Shown here in pieces: positions 1 to 6,899 of a stretch of DNA of 8,092 nucleotides. Position 1 is the first letter of the stretch. Every line of letters begins with the position of its first letter. Source of the DNA: Candidatus Poseidoniaceae archaeon (GTDB lineage Archaea; Thermoplasmatota; Poseidoniia; Poseidoniales; Poseidoniaceae); NCBI GenBank assembly GCA_013329295.1, contig DUKP01000058.1:1-8092 (forward strand), read 5' to 3'. Both the position numbers and the translations under genes were made by a program. The notes beneath the pieces were generated by a model. That model worked only from the letters and a program-made list of their open reading frames with translations, was not told the DNA's origin and did no database searches.

Positions 1-644
1 TCTAGTGGCCATAATTTTGTAATTATTGAATTAGCAAGTAATTCAAAATCACCACCCGAATTAGGTAAATCGGTTCTGCCAACAGAACCTGCAAACAATG
101 TATCGCCTACGAAAATATGGCTGACGTCATCTTCAACATCTAACAAAATGCAACAACCTCCAAGAGTATGACCTGGTGTATGAAGTATTTTGAATGTAAA
201 TGAACCTAATTTCAATTCCATTTCATCGTGTAACAACTCGTCTGCAATTGCCGGTTCTGGCAACTCAAAACCCCATCTTCTAGCAGATAATTGAACAATG
301 CTTTGCAAATAAAAATCATCTTTATGTAAGTACCAACTTACATCATATTCATTAAGCAAAAAGGGTATTTCTCCTGAGTGGTCAAAATGAGCATGAGTAT
401 TTACTAAAGCTATTACATTACGATTAGAAAGTCCGTATTTGGATAATTCTTCATGATTTTTAGGACCGTTAGACCAGTCAGGTCCTTGTCCCCTAAAATC
501 GTTAATCCAATCAATAAGTCGAGATGATTCTGCTCCCCCATCAATAATCACAGTATCTCCGCTTGACAAATCAGTTATTACTGAACATCTCATTGATAAT
601 GCGCCGACGACAAATGACTCTATCCACAGATTATCTTTTTTCAT
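1..644 (-). CDS. Metallo-beta-lactamase-fold hydrolase, glyoxalase II-like (C-terminus cut by window edge)
   Basis: The first 214 residues of a metallo-beta-lactamase-superfamily hydrolase are visible; the 3' end lies outside the window. The metal-binding signature THAHFDH is at residues 83-89 (ligands H84, H86, D88, H89). The second motif HTPGHT is at 155-160 (ligand H159), and GDTLFAGSVGRTDLP starts at 180 with the bridging D181. The last motif is typical of small glyoxalase II/YcbL-like thioester hydrolases, which bind two metal ions. There is a two-residue insertion (NS) between TDLP and GGDF relative to the usual TDLPGGD-type loop. No signal peptide is seen, so it is probably cytoplasmic. 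The ATG at 644 is preceded by GGAAGTGA, an acceptable ribosome-binding site, and lies one base after the stop of the propeller gene, so the two are very likely co-translated. The substrate cannot be told from sequence: hydroxyacylglutathione-like thioesters are known for relatives, but archaea generally lack glutathione. Confidence 0.9.
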   Translation of the reverse strand, partial: MKKDNLWIESFVVGALSMRCSVITDLSSGDTVIIDGGAESSRLIDWINDFRGQGPDWSNGPKNHEELSKYGLSNRNVIALVNTHAHFDHSGEIPFLLNEYDVSWYLHKDDFYLQSIVQLSARRWGFELPEPAIADELLHDEMELKLGSFTFKILHTPGHTLGGCCILLDVEDDVSHIFVGDTLFAGSVGRTDLPNSGGDFELLANSIITKLWPL

Positions 645-645
645 T

Positions 646-2199
646 TTAAATCACTTCCACTTGTATTGAATCCAAAGTTGAATTACCATCATTATCGATT
701 ATTCTAAGCTCAAAACGATATTTCCCTCTGGCTAATTTAACTCTAAGTTTTGGAAGATTGGAGATCTCTTTACCTGAATCATCAATCCAAGAATAACTTA
801 CAATCTTACTCTTATCTCCAGATGTGTTACTACTATCAAGAACAATAATTGAATGATTTTCATCCCCACAATCATAGACACAATCATCTCCTGCATTAGC
901 TATCGGTAAATCTGTTATTTTTACTTCATCTAACAATTCTTCTAACAAATTATCTCCAACTAATTTTTCTTTATCTACGTCCTCAAGTAATTGCTCGTCA
1001 TCTCCTTCTAAGGCTGTTAATAAATTGTTCAAATCATCATCGTGAAACTTCAATTGCGATTGTTCTTCAATCGAAATTAGCGACTCTAGTTTATCGTCAT
1101 CTGAATAAATTTCTTCAGCACTTAATTTATTATTCTGTTCTGATAATTCAAACCATAAGGTTAATTCAGACTTATCCCTTTCCAATAACTTTGATGATAA
1201 ATCAATCACTCCTATTGGTTCAATACCAGTGTAATCATTTTGATCATCACCAGCAAAATAGAATGTATTTTTCGCAATACAATAAGCTGAATATTGTATA
1301 ATTCCTTGGTGTTCAACCATCCAATTATCACCACTCATTGTAATTCCATGAAGATAGAACCAAGATCCAGCAACTACACAATCATTAGCAATATTTAGAG
1401 TCTTAACTGGATATTTACAATCAAATATTTTATCCGATAAATTGTATTTACCATCATCCAATCGTTCTAATGAATGGATTGCTCCATCATCAAAACCAAG
1501 ATATGTATCTATTGAATTAGAAACTGTTACAATCAATCTATTTTTTATTTCATCACGTAGAATTAGTTCATTGTGATATACATCCCAAACCTCTATTTCT
1601 AATGCTTCCTCATCTCCAGGAACCAAGGCATAACCCTCTCTACCGATGATTAAATTCTCGAAAGAATCAATTCCTACTGCGGTTATTGCTTCACCGACTT
1701 CGCCACGAGAGGGTCTATTCCAAATTACTTGTTGCCCATCAAAACAGTATACTGAACCATCTTCTTGAACAATTATTACGCAATTTTTTGATGATAGTAA
1801 TTTAATTATTGAAGTAAATTCAAGATTATTATTGGTTATTTTTCCATTATAACTAACTATTGATAATCTACCTAGATTATCTACTACTGCTATGAAATCT
1901 TGACACTTTTCAATCAGTGATATGCCGCCTGGTATTTCACATTCCCAAATCAATTCACACTGCTTATCGAGGCATTTTAGGCCAAAATTATCATCACCTA
2001 TAATCAAATTAATATTTTGAAAGAATAACCCTTTAGCATCACCTTCTATAGAGGTGTAATTAGGCTTATTACCGTCGATTGAGAGATTTATTAAGCCATT
2101 TTTTTCAGACCATGCAAGAAAATTACCATCTTTTGAAACTGCCAAGGAACTAACTGTTGTTTGAGGCCTGAAAGCAACACTTACCTCATGAGTTAGCAT
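646..2199 (-). CDS. Beta-propeller (WD40/PQQ-like) protein with acidic linker and C-terminal PKD-like domain
   Basis: This 517-residue protein has no clear named family. Residues 1 to about 340 are a run of short beta-strand repeats (for example SSLAVSKDGNFLAWSEKNG, VVDNLGRLSIVSYNG and VIIVQEDGSVYCFDGQ), with the glycine/aspartate turns and closing hydrophobic strands of a WD40 or PQQ-type beta-propeller. Residues 355-430 form a very acidic, Asp/Glu/Leu-rich, probably helical or disordered linker. Residues 431-517 read as a PKD-like Ig-fold domain: PIANAGDD at the start, LDSSNTSGD, then IVSYSWIDDSGKEI and a final FELRIIDNDGNSTLDSIQVEV. PKD domains are usually extracellular, yet no signal peptide or membrane segment is present here. 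The ATG at 2199 has the good ribosome-binding site AGGTGG (2207-2212) seven bases upstream. It follows the ThiI-like gene by 38 nt and precedes the hydrolase by 1 nt, so it is probably in the same operon. A scaffold or binding role is inference only. Confidence 0.8.
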   Translation of the reverse strand: MLTHEVSVAFRPQTTVSSLAVSKDGNFLAWSEKNGLINLSIDGNKPNYTSIEGDAKGLFFQNINLIIGDDNFGLKCLDKQCELIWECEIPGGISLIEKCQDFIAVVDNLGRLSIVSYNGKITNNNLEFTSIIKLLSSKNCVIIVQEDGSVYCFDGQQVIWNRPSRGEVGEAITAVGIDSFENLIIGREGYALVPGDEEALEIEVWDVYHNELILRDEIKNRLIVTVSNSIDTYLGFDDGAIHSLERLDDGKYNLSDKIFDCKYPVKTLNIANDCVVAGSWFYLHGITMSGDNWMVEHQGIIQYSAYCIAKNTFYFAGDDQNDYTGIEPIGVIDLSSKLLERDKSELTLWFELSEQNNKLSAEEIYSDDDKLESLISIEEQSQLKFHDDDLNNLLTALEGDDEQLLEDVDKEKLVGDNLLEELLDEVKITDLPIANAGDDCVYDCGDENHSIIVLDSSNTSGDKSKIVSYSWIDDSGKEISNLPKLRVKLARGKYRFELRIIDNDGNSTLDSIQVEVI

Positions 2200-2237
2200 G
2201 ACATTTCCACCTGCTTAGACATGATTAATGTCACTAC

Positions 2238-3173
2238 TCAATGATTGTTTATCCAATTTGTAACATTTAGGTTAATACCATGTGTTTGAGGATCTTCAAA
2301 ATGCAGCCTTAAAGCGTTTATTTCATCATCATCCCACCCATCTAAAGGCGATAGAGTTGATAGAGGCGTAGTTTTTACCGCATCATCTCGTTTACCAATA
2401 AATGGTTCAGCATCTTCTATGCTAAGACCAATAACACCCCAAGCTGGCCTTTTAGGGCTAAATTTATGTCGGTCTCTTTCCATGGTTCTTTGCCCAATAA
2501 ACGGATCATATCTTGCTAATTTTTTAATATAGATTTCTTTAGAATCTAGAACTGGAATCAGCCTAACTCCTCTTCTCATTACCAAAAAAGATTCCAACAT
2601 TGTTTTCTCATCAACTAAATTAACAATAACATCTCCTTGTACCCCTGTAGGCAAACCTGCAGTTGTTTCAATTCTGTCAACTATTCGTGAAACTCCATTA
2701 GAATCGACAATTATCCTTATCCATTCATCTGGACTGGATAGATTAACTGATAAATTGTTATCTAAGGCTATCATTTCACTACCAATTTCTATTTCATAAT
2801 CTTTAGAACTGATATCACCAAATTTGTACATACGTTTTACCCTAACTCCAAAGGTCCGCTTAGTACCAAAATTTGGAGAATTATCCAGTACACTTTTGGC
2901 AATAGATTTTGAACTATAATCACAGTCCAGTTTCTCAACTCGATCAATTGCAACTATACCGAGAACGTGACAAAGTAAGTTTTCTACTGCATCTTTATCT
3001 GAATTAGAATATACATGGAATTGGCTGCGCTGCTTATCAACAATCAACTCTATTTTTGCTATTCTTGCTTGCTCAAGCATGTTATTCAATAGTGCTCTTT
3101 GAAATGAACCTCGAACAGTTTTTGATTTTAGACCTAATTCTCCGAAACGAAGTATCCACTTACTATTAACCAT
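2238..3173 (-). CDS. ThiI-like THUMP-domain protein with degenerate PP-loop
   Basis: The protein resembles the N-terminal half of ThiI, the tRNA 4-thiouridine synthetase. From the start MVNSKWILRFGELGLKSK it matches the ferredoxin-like N-terminal domain (typical ThiI: RYGEIxLKGK). The THUMP RNA-binding domain follows, with FGVRVKRMYKFGDISSKDYEIEIGS and the ending VSRIVDRIETTAGLPTGVQGDV. In ThiI the next segment is the ATP-binding PP-loop LSGGIDSPVA; here it reads VNLVDEKTMLES (about residues 184-195), so no SGGxDS remains, although the flanking FLVMRRGVRLIPV still aligns. Only about 110 residues follow, far fewer than a full adenylation domain. I expect tRNA binding without ATP-dependent sulfur transfer. 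I chose ATG 3173, which has GATGTG upstream and begins where ThiI proteins normally begin. An in-frame ATG at 3197 would add eight residues and overlap purF by 14 nt, with no ribosome-binding site. Confidence 0.8.
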   Translation of the reverse strand: MVNSKWILRFGELGLKSKTVRGSFQRALLNNMLEQARIAKIELIVDKQRSQFHVYSNSDKDAVENLLCHVLGIVAIDRVEKLDCDYSSKSIAKSVLDNSPNFGTKRTFGVRVKRMYKFGDISSKDYEIEIGSEMIALDNNLSVNLSSPDEWIRIIVDSNGVSRIVDRIETTAGLPTGVQGDVIVNLVDEKTMLESFLVMRRGVRLIPVLDSKEIYIKKLARYDPFIGQRTMERDRHKFSPKRPAWGVIGLSIEDAEPFIGKRDDAVKTTPLSTLSPLDGWDDDEINALRLHFEDPQTHGINLNVTNWINNH

Positions 3174-3183
3174 TAAATTCACA

Positions 3184-4722
3184 TCAATTTGAATCATTAT
3201 GAATATCTAAGATTTGGTCGTCGTCATCAAAAGATATTTTTGCACCATCATTTCGTTGTTCATGCAATCTTGCAAGATATTCTTCTGATACATCGCCAGT
3301 AACATATTCTCCATTAAAACAACTTGAATCAAATACAATATCACTTGAATTGGCGTTATGTGTTGACATTTGTAAATCTTCAAGCGTTTGATAAAATAAC
3401 TTATCTGACTTTATGTGATTATTAATTTCCTCAATAGTTCTACCATTAGCAACAAACTCTGATGTAGCAGGCATATCTATTCCGTAAACATTTGGGAATC
3501 TTACTGGAGGTGCTGCAGAGGCAAAATATACCTTTGATGCTCCGGATTCTCTTGCCATTTCTATAATTTGTTTACTTGTAGTGCCTCGAACTATAGAATC
3601 ATCAACCAATAATACATTCTTTCCTTTGAATTCATTCACTATGGTGTTTAATTTTCTTCGTACAGATTTTTCCCGTAACTCTTGTCCCGGCATAATAAAT
3701 GTCCTTCCAACATATCGATTCTTAACAAATCCTTCACGATATGGTACTCCAAGTGAGTTAGCCATCTGCAATGCTGCAATTCTTCCTGAATCTGGAATCG
3801 GAATAACAGCATCAATATCATGATCAGGCCAATCCTCAACTATCCTTTGAGCTAAAATTTTACCTTGATTTAACCTTGCTTCGTAAACTGAGATACCATC
3901 GATTACTGAATCTGGTCTAGCGAAGTAAACATATTCGAAGATGCATGGGTTACGGCTTGTTTTTTCAGCACAGATTCTCGAAAACAAATGTCCAGATGAA
4001 GAGATAAATATCGCTTCTCCAGGCTCCAAATCTCTCTCAACTTCAAAGCCAAGTGCTGTAATCGCTACAGATTCACTGCCAACAATCCATTCTGTACCTT
4101 CTTCCGATTCACGCTTACCAAATATCAGAGGCCTAATTCCATTGGGGTCACGAAAAGCCAAGAGCCCATATTCAGATATCATTGAAACGCAAGCATATCC
4201 TCCTTTGACGTATTTATTCAATGCAGAAATAGCATTGAATACGGTTTCTATGTCAAGATGTGGATCGCCTTCAATTGACAGGTCAGAAGAATACTTTGTC
4301 AATTCCACTGCAAGTATATTGAGCAATATTTCTGAATCGCTTTTTGTATTCATATGTCTGAAATATTTATCGCGAAGAATTTTCCTCAATTCTGCCGCAT
4401 TGGTAAGATTCCCATTATGAGCAATTGACAGACCATATGGGGAATTAACGAAAAATGGCTGTGATTCGGCCTTGGAAGATGTCCCAGCAGTTGGATACCT
4501 TACATGACCTATTCCAATGTGTCCTTGCAGCCTCTGCATGTGACGAGTATAGAATATATTTGGTACTAGTCCATTAGATTTCCTGAGCCTAAACTGGCCC
4601 TCAAATTCAGTCATTATACCTGCTGCATCTTGACCACGATGTTGTAAAACAGTCAAACCATCGTAAATCAATTGATTTACATGACTACCTTTTCGACCAA
4701 CAACGCCAACAATGCCGCACAC
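3184..4722 (-). CDS. purF: Amidophosphoribosyltransferase (glutamine PRPP amidotransferase), Fe-S-free bacterial type
   Basis: PurF converts PRPP and glutamine to 5-phosphoribosylamine, the first step of purine synthesis. With the GTG start chosen here, the catalytic cysteine is residue 2 (CGIVGVVG), as in mature PurF. The class II glutaminase domain spans roughly 2-230 ([37 protein letters not shown]). The phosphoribosyltransferase domain follows, with [18 protein letters not shown] at 307 and the PRPP-binding loop [13 protein letters not shown] at 370-382. The C-terminal half resembles E. coli PurF rather than the iron-sulfur type: PNVYGIDMP instead of a cysteine before YGID, and [11 protein letters not shown] instead of CxxCF. 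Only two of the four cluster cysteine positions carry cysteine. The 512-residue length is close to E. coli PurF (about 505). GTG 4722 is favoured because GGTGAT lies just upstream and no propeptide is then needed; a TTG at 4740 would add six residues and place the cysteine at 8. The gene lies 66 nt downstream of eL37. Confidence 0.97.
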   Translation of the reverse strand: MCGIVGVVGRKGSHVNQLIYDGLTVLQHRGQDAAGIMTEFEGQFRLRKSNGLVPNIFYTRHMQRLQGHIGIGHVRYPTAGTSSKAESQPFFVNSPYGLSIAHNGNLTNAAELRKILRDKYFRHMNTKSDSEILLNILAVELTKYSSDLSIEGDPHLDIETVFNAISALNKYVKGGYACVSMISEYGLLAFRDPNGIRPLIFGKRESEEGTEWIVGSESVAITALGFEVERDLEPGEAIFISSSGHLFSRICAEKTSRNPCIFEYVYFARPDSVIDGISVYEARLNQGKILAQRIVEDWPDHDIDAVIPIPDSGRIAALQMANSLGVPYREGFVKNRYVGRTFIMPGQELREKSVRRKLNTIVNEFKGKNVLLVDDSIVRGTTSKQIIEMARESGASKVYFASAAPPVRFPNVYGIDMPATSEFVANGRTIEEINNHIKSDKLFYQTLEDLQMSTHNANSSDIVFDSSCFNGEYVTGDVSEEYLARLHEQRNDGAKISFDDDDQILDIHNDSN

Positions 4723-4740
4723 AGTATCACCACATTTCAA

Positions 4741-4762
4741 TTAGCAAATGATTGTTTGCTAA
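4741..4762. repeat. Perfect inverted repeat in the purF 5' region (possible operator or hairpin)
   Basis: The arms TTAGCAAA (4741-4748) and TTTGCTAA (4755-4762) are perfectly complementary around the six-base spacer TGATTG. The repeat ends 18 nt before the proposed purF GTG start, in the eL37-purF spacer. Its position fits either an operator overlapping the purF transcription start, or an RNA stem-loop in an eL37-purF transcript. The repeat itself is plain in the sequence; its function is inferred. Confidence 0.55.
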
Positions 4763-4788
4763 AGTTTCGTTGTTACTAATTGTGGGAA

Positions 4789-4968
4789 TTAAGCCTTAGG
4801 ACGATGGGTTTTCTTAGACCAGCTATACTTTCTCATCTTTGCTGTTGCTCCATAGCCACATGCTGCACAGACGCCTTTTTGCTTATGGTAAGCATTTCTT
4901 CCACACCTTCTACATCTAATATGTGTAGTCTTTTGACGACGACCCATTGATGGAGTACCTTTTGACAT
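4789..4968 (-). CDS. rpl37e: Large ribosomal subunit protein eL37 (L37e)
   Basis: A 59-residue basic zinc protein of the archaeal/eukaryotic 50S/60S subunit. It begins [19 protein letters not shown], continues [19 protein letters not shown] and ends in the basic tail [16 protein letters not shown]; all of these are family hallmarks. The four zinc ligands are intact at C19, C22, C34 and C37 (CxxC-11-CxxC), in contrast to the eL42 in this window. The ATG at 4968 has a strong ribosome-binding site, GAGGTGA, at 4973-4979. In many archaea an Lsm gene precedes eL37; here the upstream neighbour is instead a small membrane protein 64 nt away. The purF gene follows, so eL37 and purF may share a transcript. 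Confidence 0.97.
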   Translation of the reverse strand: MSKGTPSMGRRQKTTHIRCRRCGRNAYHKQKGVCAACGYGATAKMRKYSWSKKTHRPKA

Positions 4969-5008
4969 AAACTCACCTCAGCGTTTCGCCCACCTACCAA
5001 TCCTTTAT

Positions 5009-5017
5009 GAAATAAAC
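5009..5017 (-). promoter_or_regulatory. Possible TATA-like element for eL37
   Basis: On the minus strand this reads GTTTATTTC, in the 64-nt spacer upstream of eL37 and about 45 nt from its ATG. That distance would leave a short leader carrying the GAGGTGA ribosome-binding site, similar to the layout upstream of eL42. The match to a TATA box is weak, and read-through from the membrane-protein genes is an equally good explanation. Confidence 0.3.
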
Positions 5018-5032
5018 GGAAATAAGAATTAA

Positions 5033-5512
5033 TTATTCTTCTTCAATAAAAGATGCATTGGAGATTTTTGAGGACGAGTGAGTAATTGTAGAGAACAATA
5101 TTCCAAGAGTAATAATTAGAGACAGAGTCAAGGCCAAGATAGATACTATTGTATGCCCAATGTTGTAAACTAACTGAGCACGTACTGATCCATTGCCCTC
5201 CAACAACATTGGGCCTTGATTAATAAAAAATATCGTTGCAAAAACGCCTATCAATAATGCGATTATCATACCAAAAATAGGTGCTAAAGGACGCTTTCTT
5301 GATTCACCATAAAAGAACATATTACCGAGCAAAAATGTTGATACTAAAATGAATGAAGTCAATACTGAATTAGCAATTCTTGGATTTAAATCATCAATTC
5401 CAAAACCTGGAATTTCACCATTAACAGTATAATCAAGAGCAATGATCAATATGACCGGAAATAGCAATCCGATTAAAACAACCTTAGCTGATGGTTTGTT
5501 GTTTTCAACCAT
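5033..5512 (-). CDS. Small integral membrane protein, four predicted membrane segments, unknown function
   Basis: I do not recognise this 159-residue protein. Hydrophobic stretches at about residues 10-27, 48-67, 78-97 and 119-141 predict four membrane helices. The first loop is polar (NGEIPGFGIDDLNPR), a basic patch ESRKRP (70-75) lies between helices 2 and 3, and the tail SFIEEE is acidic. There are no recognisable catalytic motifs. Its start overlaps the stop of the upstream membrane-protein gene by one base (TAATG). A strong ribosome-binding site, GGAGGTGA, lies inside the last codons of that gene, so the pair is translationally coupled and probably forms a complex. The product could be a subunit of a transporter or a membrane scaffold; the sequence does not decide. 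Confidence 0.75.
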   Translation of the reverse strand: MVENNKPSAKVVLIGLLFPVILIIALDYTVNGEIPGFGIDDLNPRIANSVLTSFILVSTFLLGNMFFYGESRKRPLAPIFGMIIALLIGVFATIFFINQGPMLLEGNGSVRAQLVYNIGHTIVSILALTLSLIITLGILFSTITHSSSKISNASFIEEE

Positions 5513-6303
5513 TATTCTTCACCTCCAAGATTGTCGAGTATTACTTGTGAGATTTTTGATAATTCTTCATTAGTTGGAGCATCTATTGATTTTGGTTTAG
5601 GTAAAGTACTTTCATAGACAAAAATCACAGAAGCAAAGCAAATTATCGCTAACATTGAACCGATAACAATACCGATTAAGTCAGCGACCGACAGCCAGAC
5701 ATATTCTCTAAATCCAACTGCATCTATGTTTGATGAATCTAAATTCATTGCACAGATTAAAAATACAAATGAAACCAATGATGTGCCAAATAGATATTTT
5801 GATTCACTTGTTCGAGAATCGCCAAATGACAACATTGCCAAGCCTCCTGCCAATGATAAACAAGTTAGAGAAATCAACAAATTTGGTAAGAATATGAGCC
5901 AATATCGATTAACTTCACCTGAACTCATTACAGGAGTAATTTCCCACCAATGCATTAATGAAAACCAAATGATGCCCATAAAAAATAACAATAAGCCAAA
6001 ATTTCTGTCATTGATACTAAGTCTGCCAACAGGTACATTGCCAGAGTATGCAATCTTAAATAATCCAATTAAAATCATTATTGTTGGACCTGCGATAAAA
6101 CCCAATAAGTGACCTACAGCACTTGATGGTGATTTAGGAACTGTCCATGGACTAGCTAAAACAAAAACTACGCCACATAACGCGATTAGATAGCCAATTC
6201 TGCTCGACATAATCGAAGATTTTACTTGTGACAACCAAAGACCAAATGGTATGAAAGCGAAGGGCAGCCAGAAAAGTAAAGCCGCCTCAACTATTTCATC
6301 CAT
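5512..6303 (-). CDS. Multi-pass membrane protein, about seven membrane segments, unknown function
   Basis: A 263-residue protein with no family I can name. Hydrophobic segments at about 5-24, 35-53, 63-85, 101-119, 134-158, 171-187 and 204-230 predict seven helices, followed by a polar, Pro/Lys/Glu-containing tail (residues 231-263) ending NLGGEE. Possibly functional features are the SAVGHLLGF segment and the MHWWE motif at 117-121, a histidine and two tryptophans at a membrane boundary; no known active site is evident. The ATG at 6303 is the first start of the frame and places a helix directly at the N-terminus. No ribosome-binding site is seen upstream, so it may be read from a very short leader. 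It is coupled to the downstream four-helix protein through TAATG. Confidence 0.75.
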   Translation of the reverse strand: MDEIVEAALLFWLPFAFIPFGLWLSQVKSSIMSSRIGYLIALCGVVFVLASPWTVPKSPSSAVGHLLGFIAGPTIMILIGLFKIAYSGNVPVGRLSINDRNFGLLLFFMGIIWFSLMHWWEITPVMSSGEVNRYWLIFLPNLLISLTCLSLAGGLAMLSFGDSRTSESKYLFGTSLVSFVFLICAMNLDSSNIDAVGFREYVWLSVADLIGIVIGSMLAIICFASVIFVYESTLPKPKSIDAPTNEELSKISQVILDNLGGEE

Positions 6304-6339
6304 GGTCTTTGGAATACCAGCGGATTAATTATTTCATCC

Positions 6340-6350
6340 CTAAATTTAAG
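6340..6350 (-). promoter_or_regulatory. TATA-like element for the minus-strand membrane-protein pair
   Basis: The minus strand reads CTTAAATTTAG here, an A/T-only core about 40 nt upstream of the ATG at 6303. A start site about 25 nt downstream would give a short leader without a ribosome-binding site. It sits about 50 nt from the TATA-like element facing the other way for eL42, so the 131-nt spacer looks like a divergent promoter region. Confidence 0.4.
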
Positions 6351-6388
6351 GTTCAGTCATCTGTTTTCTAATTCAAAGATATACGGAG

Positions 6389-6401
6389 TTTCTAAATACC
6401 C
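6389..6401 (+). promoter_or_regulatory. TATA-like element for the eL42 - Nop10 operon
   Basis: The sequence TTTCTAAATACCC has its A/T core about 40 nt upstream of the eL42 start. A transcript beginning about 25 nt downstream would start near 6420 and still include the ribosome-binding site AAGGTGG at 6424-6430. A short inverted repeat (CGACC 6401-6405 / GGTCG 6412-6416) lies between this element and the expected start site. Confidence 0.45.
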
Positions 6402-6434
6402 GACCTTAGTGGGTCGAATGCTCAAGGTGGTACC

Positions 6435-6719
6435 ATGGTCAAGATGCCTCGTCAAATCAAGCGATACAGCCCCTCGGCTGGTAAGCATACCATGCACACA
6501 GTGGAGCGCGTTAAGAAAAAGCGTGCTTCTGAACTTAAGTGGGGTCAAAGAAGATTCCGAAGAGTAATGGCTGGTTACAGAGGTTTCCCACGTCCTAAGC
6601 CAGATGGCAGAGAAAAGCCAACCAAGAGAGTAAATATCCTATTTAGATGCACAGAGACTGGAAAGGCACATTATGCTCCATGTCAAAGAGCTAAGAAATT
6701 CGAATTAGTTGACAAATGA
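6435..6719 (+). CDS. rpl44e: Large ribosomal subunit protein eL42 (L44e), zinc cysteines mostly lost
   Basis: A 94-residue basic 50S protein that lies near the E-site in archaeal/eukaryotic ribosomes. The family is recognised from KRYSPSAGKHTMH, SELKWGQRRFRRVMAGYRG, FPRPKPDGREKPTKRV and the ending GKAHYAPCQRAKKFEL. In most archaeal homologues the first motif is YCPxCxKHT and the last RCxxCGKAH, giving a four-cysteine zinc site. Here those positions are S12, A15, C72 and T75, so only one ligand is left (another cysteine, C83, is outside the site). The codons are plain AGC, GCT and ACT and the frame is intact, so this is substitution and not frameshift. The ATG at 6435 has AAGGTGG at 6424-6430, four bases upstream; the internal ATG at 6444 is less well placed. 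First gene of the operon; eS27 follows after 9 nt. Confidence 0.97.
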   Translation: MVKMPRQIKRYSPSAGKHTMHTVERVKKKRASELKWGQRRFRRVMAGYRGFPRPKPDGREKPTKRVNILFRCTETGKAHYAPCQRAKKFELVDK

Positions 6720-6728
6720 GGTGATTAA

Positions 6729-6899
6729 ATGGCTGGAAATTTTATCAAAGTAACTTGCAAAGACTGCGGATCTGAGTCTGTGATTTTTTCTAGAGCTACT
6801 ACAATTATTTCTTGCTCTGTTTGTGGAGCTACTTTGACAGCACCATCTGGTGGAAATGCAAAACTTGTCGGCTGCAGAATGGTCGAAGCTATGGAATGA
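6729..6899 (+). CDS. rps27e: Small ribosomal subunit protein eS27 (S27e)
   Basis: A 56-residue zinc-ribbon protein of the 30S subunit. Residues FIKVTCKDCGSESVIFSRATT, then SCSVCGATLTAPSGGNAKL, are typical of archaeal S27e, with intact zinc ligands C10, C13, C29 and C32. The length matches the short archaeal form. The ribosome-binding site GAGGTGA (6718-6724) overlaps the stop codon of eL42, so translation is probably coupled. The gene continues the conserved order eL42 - eS27 - aIF2-alpha. Confidence 0.97.
   Translation: MAGNFIKVTCKDCGSESVIFSRATTIISCSVCGATLTAPSGGNAKLVGCRMVEAME

Noticed and set aside
2238..3173. Reading the ThiI-like gene as a frameshifted pseudogene
   Set aside because: The frame is open end to end, sequence similarity resumes on the far side of the lost PP-loop in the same frame, and no continuation of a ThiI catalytic domain was found in another frame downstream, where the propeller gene starts within 40 nt.
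3581..4420. Open frames on the plus strand opposite purF (80 and 159 codons)
   Set aside because: They lie wholly antisense to the strongly conserved purF, have no recognisable protein features and no good ribosome-binding site; they are shadow frames.
5726..6112. Plus-strand open frame of 128 codons inside the seven-helix membrane gene
   Set aside because: The minus-strand frame is longer, strongly hydrophobic in helix-length blocks and coupled to its neighbour; the plus-strand product has no such pattern.
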